Below, in pieces: positions 28,527 to 36,482 of a stretch of DNA of 64,000 bases. The stretch is from Bacteroidota bacterium (GTDB lineage: Bacteria > Bacteroidota > Ignavibacteria > SZUA-365), in NCBI GenBank assembly GCA_014860565.1, contig JACZJN010000057.1:22474-86473 (forward strand), given 5' to 3'. Within the stretch, counting starts at the first letter, position 1; every line of letters begins with the position of its first letter. The notes beneath the pieces are model-generated. The model saw only the letters and a program-made list of their open reading frames with translations, was not told the origin of the DNA and did not search any database. Made by a program: the position numbers and the translations under genes.

Positions 28527-28556
28527 AAAACCCCGGTACATCCGGGGTTTTTTTTG
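28527..28556 (+). terminator. Rho-independent terminator of the cytochrome operon
   Basis: AAAACCCCGG (28527-28536) pairs with CCGGGGTTTT (28542-28551) around a 5-nt loop, and the T-run goes on to about 28555. It lies 28 nt past the last cytochrome stop. Confidence 0.9.
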
Positions 28557-28580
28557 TCGTGCATCGGGATTTGAAGGAAA

Positions 28581-28727
28581 TGCGTAGGGCGGATTCGTGA
28601 ATCCGGAATCCCGGGAGGCACCGTGGTTCGTATGGATATGCGTAGGGCGGATTCGTGAATCCGGAATCCCGGGAGGCACCGTGGTTCGTATGGATATGCG
28701 TAGGGCGGATTCGTGAATCCGCCCTAC
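28581..28727. repeat. 58-bp direct repeats built on a REP-like palindrome
   Basis: Two copies of a 58-bp unit start at 28581 and 28639 and are virtually identical; a third, partial copy starts at 28697. The third contains a perfect palindrome (28700-28712 with 28715-28727, GTAGGGCGGATTC arm). In the first two the right arm is replaced by a different sequence (GGAATCCCGGGAGG). It lies between the cytochrome terminator and the malic enzyme stop and may also end transcription of the latter. Confidence 0.85.
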
Positions 28728-28764
28728 AACGTCATGGTCGATGTCATTTACCCGGACGGTGGTG

Positions 28765-31038
28765 TTACGCCGTGCCTTCCTTTTTGGATATCGCATCGAC
28801 GACGGCGATGGCGATCATGTCGACGATCTCCTTGATCTCGGAACCGCGCTGCAGGACGTGCACGGATTTTGCGACGCCGTTGAGGATGGGTCCGACCGGC
28901 TGCATATCGCCGATACGGCTCAGCAGCTTGTAGGAAATGTTGCCCGAGTTGAGATCCGGGAAGATCAGAACATTCGCGCCGCCTTTCAGAGTGCTGAACG
29001 GGAACGTGCCCTCGATGATCTCCGGTACGACCGCGGTATCTGCCTGCATTTCACCATCCACCATCAAGTCGGGACGGCGGTTGTGGACGATCTTCAATGC
29101 CGCCTGCATCTTCAGCGCCGATTCTTCGCGATTGCTGCCGAAGTTGGAGTATGAAAGCAGAGCGACGCGGGGGACCACATCGAACTTCTCAGCGAGTTCG
29201 GCAGCCTGAAGGGTGATGTCGGCGATATCCTCTGCAGACGGATCGATGTTGACGGTCGTATCCGCGAGGAAGTAGGGCTGATGCTTGCGGTTGGAGAGCA
29301 TGTACAGGCCGGAGACTTTGCTGTACCGCGGGTCATGGCCAATGATCTCTAGTGCGGGACGAATCGTGTCGGGATAATGTGAAGTGAATCCGGAAATCAA
29401 TCCGTCGGCATCGCCCATCTGCACCATCATAGCGCCGAAGTAATTGCGCATGTTCGGGATGGTCTTGCGCGCGCCGTACATCGTCACGCCTTTCCTCTGC
29501 CGCAGGCGGTAGTACTCCTTGATATACTCCTCGATCCGTTCGCAGCTTTTCGGATTGATGATTTCAATCCCATCGAGATCAATGGCATGTTCCTCCGCCA
29601 CGGCGCGAATTTCCGCTTCGACACCGAGGAGAATCGGTTTTGCAATACCTTCATCCAGTGCGACTTGCGCCGCCTTGATGATGCGGGGTTGATCGCCTTC
29701 GGGCAGCACGATGCGCTTGGGTTCGCGTGAAGCCTTTGCATACATGTGCGCGATGATCGGCTGGGTGCGTCCCATGCGAATGTCGAGCTGTGTGCGGTAG
29801 GCGTCGAAATCGGCGATCGGTTTGCGTGCGACGCCGGTTTCCATCGCTGCTTTCGCCACGGCAGGGGCCACCCACGTGAGAACGCGCGGGTCGAAGGGTT
29901 TGGGAATGATATATTCGCGTCCGAAACTCATTTCCGTGACGCCATAGGCGCGCATGACGCTGTCGGGGACTTCTTCCTTGGCCAAGTCGGCAAGCGCCTT
30001 CGCGGCGGCGCGCTTCATTTCCTCGTTGATCGCCGTCGCCTGGACATCCAGCGCACCCCGGAAAATGAAGGGGAAGCCGAGGACGTTGTTCACCTGATTC
30101 GGATAATCAGAGCGACCCGTCGCCATGATCACGTCGCTGCGTGCGTCCAGTGCATCGTCGTATGTGATTTCGGGATCGGGATTTGCCATCGCGAAAATGA
30201 TGGGGTAGTCGGCCATGCTGCGGACCATGTCCTTGTTCACCACACCGCCCTTGGAGAGGCCGAAGAATACGTCGGCACCCTTCATCGCTTCTTCGAGCGT
30301 GCGTGCATCCGTTTCCGCCGCCATGTCTTCCTTGAATTCGTTCATGTGCTCGGTGCGTCCCTTGTAGATGACGCCGCCGGTGTCGCACATGATCACGTTT
30401 TCCTTTTTGACGCCGAGACTGATATGGAATTTCGCGCATGCGATGCCCGAGGCGCCGGCGCCGTTATAGACGACCTTCAGCTTGCTGATGTCCTTGCCGC
30501 CCAGCTCCACGGCGTTGAGCAGCGCGGCGCCGGAAATAATGGCGGTACCGTGCTGGTCATCGTGGAAGACCGGGATGTTCATCGTCCGTTTCAGCTCATC
30601 CTCGATATAGAAACATTCCGGACCCTTGATGTCCTCAAGGTTGATTCCCCCGAAGGTCGGACCGAGCACCTGGCATGTACGAATGATTTCCTTGACATCC
30701 TTGCTGTCGAGTTCGATATCGAAAACATCGATATCGGCGAAGACTTTGAACAGAACGCCCTTGCCTTCCATCACCGGTTTACCTCCCATCGGGCCGATAT
30801 CTCCGAGGCCCAGAACCGCCGTCCCGTTGGAAATGACGGCAACGAGGTTACCTTTGGCGGTGTACTCATATGCCAGTGCCGGATCACGTTCGATCTCAAG
30901 GCAAGGCTCGGCAACGCCCGGTGTGTAGGCCAGCGAGAGATCGCGCTGCGTCACACAGGGTTTTGTCGTAATGACTTCGATTTTGCCCTTTCTGCCCATG
31001 CTATGGTACTCGAGGGCATCTTCTTTCCTGATTTTCAT
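28765..31038 (-). CDS. maeB: NADP-dependent malic enzyme with phosphotransacetylase-like domain
   Basis: The 757-residue protein is the large bacterial form. Residues 1-430 hold malic enzyme motifs ('[16 protein letters not shown]', '[20 protein letters not shown]', '[15 protein letters not shown]'); 430-757 is a phosphate acetyl/butyryltransferase-like domain ('[18 protein letters not shown]') that in MaeB acts in regulation by acetyl-CoA rather than catalysis. It turns malate into pyruvate, CO2 and NADPH. A gene for GT9 lies 94 bp upstream on the same strand. Confidence 0.93.
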   Translation of the reverse strand: MKIRKEDALEYHSMGRKGKIEVITTKPCVTQRDLSLAYTPGVAEPCLEIERDPALAYEYTAKGNLVAVISNGTAVLGLGDIGPMGGKPVMEGKGVLFKVFADIDVFDIELDSKDVKEIIRTCQVLGPTFGGINLEDIKGPECFYIEDELKRTMNIPVFHDDQHGTAIISGAALLNAVELGGKDISKLKVVYNGAGASGIACAKFHISLGVKKENVIMCDTGGVIYKGRTEHMNEFKEDMAAETDARTLEEAMKGADVFFGLSKGGVVNKDMVRSMADYPIIFAMANPDPEITYDDALDARSDVIMATGRSDYPNQVNNVLGFPFIFRGALDVQATAINEEMKRAAAKALADLAKEEVPDSVMRAYGVTEMSFGREYIIPKPFDPRVLTWVAPAVAKAAMETGVARKPIADFDAYRTQLDIRMGRTQPIIAHMYAKASREPKRIVLPEGDQPRIIKAAQVALDEGIAKPILLGVEAEIRAVAEEHAIDLDGIEIINPKSCERIEEYIKEYYRLRQRKGVTMYGARKTIPNMRNYFGAMMVQMGDADGLISGFTSHYPDTIRPALEIIGHDPRYSKVSGLYMLSNRKHQPYFLADTTVNIDPSAEDIADITLQAAELAEKFDVVPRVALLSYSNFGSNREESALKMQAALKIVHNRRPDLMVDGEMQADTAVVPEIIEGTFPFSTLKGGANVLIFPDLNSGNISYKLLSRIGDMQPVGPILNGVAKSVHVLQRGSEIKEIVDMIAIAVVDAISKKEGTA

Positions 31039-31132
31039 GGAGAAACTCCGTTCTTAATCGTGCAAGAGTATTGCTCAGAGCTACGCGAATAGTTGCAACA
31101 GAGAATTTAACGAAAAGCGAGGTGGGAAAAAA

Positions 31133-32170
31133 TCAGACCGATCCCGGCAGGGAGGTGAGAGCCTCGCGCACACTCTCGGGTGCGATATCACGCATGCAGG
31201 AGAAATGTCCCTTTGGACAGCGGGCGCGTCCGATATGCGTGCAGGGGCGGCAGGGGAGGTCTGCGACTTCGAGAACCGAGGCAGGAGAGTGGTAAGGGAA
31301 AAAGCCAAATTCACGGACGGTGCTGCCGAACAGCGCCACGACCGGACGCTGCATTGCCGTCGCCATATGCATAAGCCCGCTGTCGTTGGTGATGAGCGCC
31401 TTGCAATGCTCCATCGCTGCCGCTGTTTCGAGTAGAGTGAGGCGTCCCGTCAGGTCGTGGATCTGTCCTGGCGCGGCTTCCCGTATTGCTGTCGCCACGG
31501 CGTGATCTTCGCCTCCTCCGAACAGCAGCAGATGATTCCCTTGTGCAGCGAGCTGCCCCGCGAGGGAGGTAAAATGTTCTGCCGGCCAACGCTTGGTGAA
31601 ATGCTTTGCGCCAGGACAGATGCCGATCGCCGGGATGGTCGGATCGATTCCCGCGGCCCGGAGCTTCATGCGCGCGCTCAGGCGGATGTCCTCTGTCAGG
31701 TAGAGACGCGGACCCTCCGCATCCGACTGCACGCCGTAGCGAGCCGCGGTTTCGATGTAACGGTCCGGGACCGCGACAATATCTTTGTATATGTTGATGT
31801 GTTTGGTGATCAGGAGGAGCCGCCTCAGTCCGCGTTTCTTGATGCGGTGGACATGGCTGCTGAGGCCGTTGCGCAGAACGCGGCTGCGAAAATTGTTGTG
31901 CAGATCGAACACGGCATCGTAATGTTCCTGCGAAAGCCGCAGATTCAATGCCTCGAGGCCTGCGCGTCCTTCCGTGGTATCGACCAGCAGAAGCCGGTCG
32001 ATATGCGGATCATGCTCGAGAATCGTGCCGTATTCCTTTCTCGTCACGAAGTGCACCTCGCAATCGGGGTATCCGCTCTTGAGTACGCGCAGAAAGGGTG
32101 ATGTCAGAATGATATCACCGATGGAGCTGAGGCGGATGATCAGGATTTTACGGAGTGGGCTGCGGGACAT
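31133..32170 (-). CDS. Glycosyltransferase family 9 (ADP-heptose:LPS heptosyltransferase-like)
   Basis: The 345-residue protein begins 'ILIIRLSSIGDIILTSPFLR', the typical GT9 opening, and has the second-domain motif 'AIGICPGAKHFTKRWPAEHF' and 'LITNDSGLMHMATAMQRPVVALFGST'. These bind the ADP-sugar. It should add a heptose or similar sugar to the LPS core at the cytoplasmic face. A Cys-rich stretch near the C-terminus ('LPCRPCTHIGRARCPKGHF') is common in this branch. It is divergent from thyX (123 bp). Confidence 0.9.
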   Translation of the reverse strand: MSRSPLRKILIIRLSSIGDIILTSPFLRVLKSGYPDCEVHFVTRKEYGTILEHDPHIDRLLLVDTTEGRAGLEALNLRLSQEHYDAVFDLHNNFRSRVLRNGLSSHVHRIKKRGLRRLLLITKHINIYKDIVAVPDRYIETAARYGVQSDAEGPRLYLTEDIRLSARMKLRAAGIDPTIPAIGICPGAKHFTKRWPAEHFTSLAGQLAAQGNHLLLFGGGEDHAVATAIREAAPGQIHDLTGRLTLLETAAAMEHCKALITNDSGLMHMATAMQRPVVALFGSTVREFGFFPYHSPASVLEVADLPCRPCTHIGRARCPKGHFSCMRDIAPESVREALTSLPGSV

Positions 32171-32230
32171 ACCTGTCTACGTTGTTGCGCAGTCCTAATG
32201 TACGAAAAAGTGCGAGCATGATATCGCTGC

Positions 32231-32260
32231 TTTGCACGGGGAAGCGGAATCACTATCTTT
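32231..32260 (+). promoter_or_regulatory. Promoter of thyX, Bacteroidota type
   Basis: TTTG (32231-32234), a 19-nt spacer and TATCTTT (32254-32260). The start of transcription would be near 32267, about 27 nt before the ATG at 32294. Confidence 0.55.
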
Positions 32261-32293
32261 CCATGATTCGCACCATTCACTTCAGCTGGCAGC

Positions 32294-33238
32294 ATGGAAG
32301 AACGTACGTTTGAACATCTCGAGCGTCCCACCGTCCCGGAACTGGACGCAATCCTCGGTGAACCCTTCAAGGTCCTTGATGACGGCTTCGTCCGCGTCGT
32401 GGATTACATGGGCACGGATTCATCGATCGTGCAGGCCGCCCGCGTCTCCTATGGCAAGGGCACCAAGCAGTTGCGGCAGGACCGCGGGCTGATACGCTAC
32501 CTGCTGCGGCATCACCACACAACGCCTCTCGAGATGTGCGAAATAAAGCTGCATGTGCGCGTCCCGATGGATGCCTGGCGTCAATGGATCCGTCATCGCA
32601 CGGCGAATGTCAACGAGTATTCCACGCGCTACTCCCTCGCCATCGACGCGGCGCAGCGCACGACACCGGGTGAATGGCGCATGCAGGCCGTTAGTAACCG
32701 GCAGGGCAGCGAGGGCTTCGTGGACGCGGCCCAGGGTGCCCATTTTACCGAGCAGGAAACGCAGCTGCATGATCTTGCGCGCAGCATCTACACCGAGCGC
32801 ATCAACGCCGGCGTAGCCCGCGAGCAGGCGCGCAAGGATCTTCCCCTCGCCACCTACACCGAGGCATATTGGAAGGTGGATCTGCACAACCTTCTGCACT
32901 TTCTCTTCCTGCGCATGGACGCGCATGCGCAGTATGAAATCCGTGCCTATGCCGACGTCATCGGGAAGGAAATCGTCCGCCGCTGGTGTCCTGAAGCCTG
33001 GGATGCTTTTCTTGACTACCGCAGCAACGCGATGGAACTGACGCGTATTGACAGCGACATCATTACCGCGATAAATGTTGGAGACGATCTCAGGGCAATC
33101 AATCTTGCGCGATCCTATGAACTGCTTCCGCAGGAAGGGGAAGAGGTCAAGCGCAACATGGAGCGGGAGGAACTCGAAGAGAAGCTCCGCCGGCTTGGCA
33201 TGCGCATTCCGTGGGAAGACCTGATCAGCGATTTGTAG
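32294..33238 (+). CDS. thyX: Flavin-dependent thymidylate synthase
   Basis: The 314-residue protein carries the ThyX motif RHRX7S as 'RHRTANVNEYS', plus 'RVSYGKGTKQLRQDRGLIRY' and the 'TYTEAYWKVDLHNLLHFL' substrate region. It makes dTMP from dUMP using FAD and methylene-tetrahydrofolate. It is somewhat longer than the usual 220-260 residues, because of N-terminal and C-terminal extensions. It converges on the glycan operon (36-bp gap). Confidence 0.95.
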   Translation: MEERTFEHLERPTVPELDAILGEPFKVLDDGFVRVVDYMGTDSSIVQAARVSYGKGTKQLRQDRGLIRYLLRHHHTTPLEMCEIKLHVRVPMDAWRQWIRHRTANVNEYSTRYSLAIDAAQRTTPGEWRMQAVSNRQGSEGFVDAAQGAHFTEQETQLHDLARSIYTERINAGVAREQARKDLPLATYTEAYWKVDLHNLLHFLFLRMDAHAQYEIRAYADVIGKEIVRRWCPEAWDAFLDYRSNAMELTRIDSDIITAINVGDDLRAINLARSYELLPQEGEEVKRNMEREELEEKLRRLGMRIPWEDLISDL

Positions 33239-33274
33239 AAACCATCGAATATCAAGATCACGTCACGTTGACGG

Positions 33275-36200
33275 TTATTCGTCGCTTCGCATGATAACGC
33301 GGCCGCGCTGATCGAGCAGCACGAGCACCGCGCGTCCTGCACCGAGGGCTATCTCGACCTCGACATCCGGATGCTCCACGGAAACACGCACATCGACATC
33401 CTCCGCCATTTCCGAGACCACACTCAGCAGCGTCGCATCACGGTAACGTGATACATACGTCAGAATGCCAGGCAGATCCGGCAGCACGCTGCATGCAGGT
33501 CCGATTCCCGTCTCTTGCATCGCTGTGCGATATACCGCTGCCGACGCGTCGGCATTTTCGCACATTTCCACTGGCAGGGGACACCACAGGAGCAGGCCAT
33601 TCCCATATCGTTTCCGATGCACGCGTGCCCTGCTTTCATCTATCACGACCGCTTTCTCCACCCTCTGAAGATCATCGCCGCGGTAACCGCAGACAAGGCG
33701 CTTCCCGTCATGGTGCAGCAATTCCGTCTGAGATACGGGACGCGCCTCTGACTGCAGTCCGAACACCGCGCTGCGTGGCACGATGCGCCAGTCTTCCGCG
33801 CGGTCGAGTACACCCGTGATCAAAACGGTAGCTCCCGCATGCGCTTTGGAAAGAAGCAGTTCCCAGGCGGCGTCCGTCAACACTGCGGGGGAGGGCAGGA
33901 TGTACAGTCGTACATCGTCGCCTTCATGCGCGAGGCCGTATTCGCTGACCGCCCGCAGAGGGAGGCGGCAGTGATACGCAAGAGTGCGTACGGCACGGCG
34001 TGTGGCGCGCGGACCGTTGCCTCGGACCGAGAACTGGTCGGCAAACGGCAGAACGAGCACAACGCGCTCCTCGAGTCTTTTCGTAAGCACTTGTGATGCT
34101 TTCGCAAGAAAATGGGCCATCCGGCGAAGAACCATGAATTCGGGCTTTGCGCTGCCGTCGGCACGCAGTGCCCCGATGGCGGCTTCGTTGTCGGAAGGCA
34201 TATACGGATTACTGTTCCACAGCCACTGCACGAAGCCCGCGCTGCCGGCACCGGCGGCGATGGCGAGCTTTCGTTCGATGAGACGGGCGGCCTCGTCCTC
34301 ACTCCGCCAGGGAGTGCCGTCGGCCTGCTCATAAAACATCGCGCCCGTTTCCTGCACGAGATGTGGAATGCCAGGAGCGCGGGTGACCACGCTGTCCCAG
34401 AGCAGATCGTCATTGAACCACCAGCTGTGCACGCTCGTTATGTCCACCGCGCCGGCAAAGAACTGCGGATGGGGACGATCCATCGTTCCGCCCTCGTCCT
34501 GCCCCACCATGATCAGTCTGTCTTTTCTGTCGACCGAGCGGATGGATGCGGAGATCGCCCGCACCCAGGAGGCGAATGCCTCTTGAGCGAAGAGACGGTA
34601 ATCGAGCACCTTCATCGGCTGCCGGTCGCTGAAAAGATTGCTATCGTCAAAATCGACAAGCGCGGGCAGCGCTGCATTTTCGGCGGTATCGCTGCGCCAG
34701 CGGTCCGACAGCAGCCGCAGACGCGCGGCGTCGTCCATTCCCGGATAGCGGCTGCGCAGCCAGTCGTGCCAGGCGGCGAGTTCGAAGCGATCGTAGTTGG
34801 GACGGCAGCGCCAGAGCTGCGAGGGAGACGAGAAGGAGGGCTCGTTGATCAGATCCCAGAGCAGTCCCGGCACGGAGGCGTAGCGCCGGGCGAACGCACC
34901 CACGAAGGCCTGCTGTGCCGCAACGGCGCGGGGATCGAGATAGGGATTCTCGCCGCCCCAGGCCTCGGGAAGAAAGGCGAAAAACGTGAATATGATCGGG
35001 ATATCCGCTTCCCCGGCGACGAGGAGGAAGGCGTCCATCGACCGAAGGACCGCTTCGTCGCAGTGACCTGGTTCGAGCATGATGCGCTTCCAACCGTACC
35101 AGATTCCCGTGCGTATCATGTTGATGCCGGCCTCCCGCATGGCGTGGAAGTCGCCGCGCCAGACCCAGGGGTTTGGTTCCAGCAGGAAATTCCGCTGCAC
35201 GTCGCCCGCCATGTATGTCGTTCCCGCAACCGCGAAGGGCGCACCGGCGCGAGTGAGCATTCCCGCGCTTCGTCCGATGGAAGACCCTTGCGCCAGGGCG
35301 GCGTCATCCGCGATCCAGAATCCCGACATCGCCTCGAGCACGCTTACTCCCGCCGCGCAGGGGAGCGGGCAGTGCACGCGGATTTCGATGAAGCGGGGCT
35401 GTCGTCCTTTTGCAGGCGGTATGGAATCGATCTGTACCTCCGCCTCGGCCATCGTCAGAGACGCACCCCACCGAAGCGGAAGAGCCGTCGAGTGAAGCAC
35501 GGCATCGCCTTCCACTATTTCCACCGTGCAGGATGCCTCGCCCGCGCGGCGGGGACGCTGCAACTGAACGCGGATGGTGGGGACCTCCGCAGGGCGATAC
35601 CGTGCGAAACCGGGAGAGGCAGTGAGCGATACGGCGCCGCAGCCGGAGAAGGCCGCAAGTCGGGCGATGGCCTCTTCGGAGAGAGCGTCGTTGCCGGTGT
35701 ACAGTACCCATCGACCACCGGCATAGTCTCCGTGCAGCCAGTCTACCATCTGGACCGATGCGACCGCAGCGGTGCCGTCAGGCAGCATCCCGCTGACGAG
35801 CGCGCGAAGGAGCCCATCACGTGTTCCCGCGCTGCCGTCTTCGTCAGGGAAATATTTTGTCGAGCTCAGCCGCCAGTAGAGTGCGAATGCCGAGTCGCAG
35901 GACATTGCCGCGGCAACATCCGAGAGGTCGTCGGCAACGCCCATGGTGGACCATGTGTCGACGTTTTCGCAATCGATCGGGAATGCCTGCGTGATGCCGA
36001 GTTTGCGGTGCCAGCGCGTGCGGCGGGGAGCCGCCACCCACGAAGCGGCAGTGCGGCGCACAGGTACGGCGAGAGGAACGCCGCCAAGCTGCAGCCAGCT
36101 GACGCCACGCGCGAGGCTTCCGAGCAGCGGCATGCCGGCATCTTCCGGGAAAGCGGATCCATGCGCGGTAATGACGAGATCAATGTCTACCTGTTCCAGC

Positions 36201-36466
36201 GCGGCAGGGAATTCCGCCGCGTTCACGATGCGCAGATCGCATCCAGTCAGCGCCCGCCGCAGCGTCTCCGCGGGAGTCGCCTCGCAGTCGATAACGGGAA
36301 ATGTCGCATCATGGAAAAGGAGTACGCGAAGACGCCTTCCGTCGCGCGGTGTAGACTGCGTCATGGACGACTGCAAGAAGGGTGCGGCACTGCTGGTGGC
36401 CGCACCTGCGACGACGATCACGCTACTCTGTTTGAGAAAATCGCGGCGGGTGAGAGATGGAGACAT
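33275..36466 (-). CDS. Tat-exported clan GH-A glycoside hydrolase-like protein
   Basis: The 1063-residue protein has a Tat signal ('RRDFLKQSSVIVVAGAA'). Its centre, about 450-830, is a TIM-barrel hydrolase with 'LLWDLINEPSF' (acid/base Glu at 542) and 'HLVQETGAM' (nucleophile candidate Glu at 706), the clan GH-A layout seen in GH5, GH42 and relatives. Flanking regions look like glutamine-amidotransferase-like and beta-sandwich domains. Family within the clan is not clear. The start at 36466 follows AAGGAGG. It is the last gene of the glycan operon, 16 bp after the transglutaminase gene. Tat export implies folding in the cytoplasm first, unlike the Sec signals of its neighbours. Confidence 0.8.
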   Translation of the reverse strand: MSPSLTRRDFLKQSSVIVVAGAATSSAAPFLQSSMTQSTPRDGRRLRVLLFHDATFPVIDCEATPAETLRRALTGCDLRIVNAAEFPAALEQVDIDLVITAHGSAFPEDAGMPLLGSLARGVSWLQLGGVPLAVPVRRTAASWVAAPRRTRWHRKLGITQAFPIDCENVDTWSTMGVADDLSDVAAAMSCDSAFALYWRLSSTKYFPDEDGSAGTRDGLLRALVSGMLPDGTAAVASVQMVDWLHGDYAGGRWVLYTGNDALSEEAIARLAAFSGCGAVSLTASPGFARYRPAEVPTIRVQLQRPRRAGEASCTVEIVEGDAVLHSTALPLRWGASLTMAEAEVQIDSIPPAKGRQPRFIEIRVHCPLPCAAGVSVLEAMSGFWIADDAALAQGSSIGRSAGMLTRAGAPFAVAGTTYMAGDVQRNFLLEPNPWVWRGDFHAMREAGINMIRTGIWYGWKRIMLEPGHCDEAVLRSMDAFLLVAGEADIPIIFTFFAFLPEAWGGENPYLDPRAVAAQQAFVGAFARRYASVPGLLWDLINEPSFSSPSQLWRCRPNYDRFELAAWHDWLRSRYPGMDDAARLRLLSDRWRSDTAENAALPALVDFDDSNLFSDRQPMKVLDYRLFAQEAFASWVRAISASIRSVDRKDRLIMVGQDEGGTMDRPHPQFFAGAVDITSVHSWWFNDDLLWDSVVTRAPGIPHLVQETGAMFYEQADGTPWRSEDEAARLIERKLAIAAGAGSAGFVQWLWNSNPYMPSDNEAAIGALRADGSAKPEFMVLRRMAHFLAKASQVLTKRLEERVVLVLPFADQFSVRGNGPRATRRAVRTLAYHCRLPLRAVSEYGLAHEGDDVRLYILPSPAVLTDAAWELLLSKAHAGATVLITGVLDRAEDWRIVPRSAVFGLQSEARPVSQTELLHHDGKRLVCGYRGDDLQRVEKAVVIDESRARVHRKRYGNGLLLWCPLPVEMCENADASAAVYRTAMQETGIGPACSVLPDLPGILTYVSRYRDATLLSVVSEMAEDVDVRVSVEHPDVEVEIALGAGRAVLVLLDQRGRVIMRSDE

Positions 36467-36482
36467 GGTATCCTCCTTGATG

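Noticed and set aside
28581..28727. CRISPR array or insertion sequence end
   Set aside because: Only three copies, no unique spacers, no transposase and no target duplication seen.
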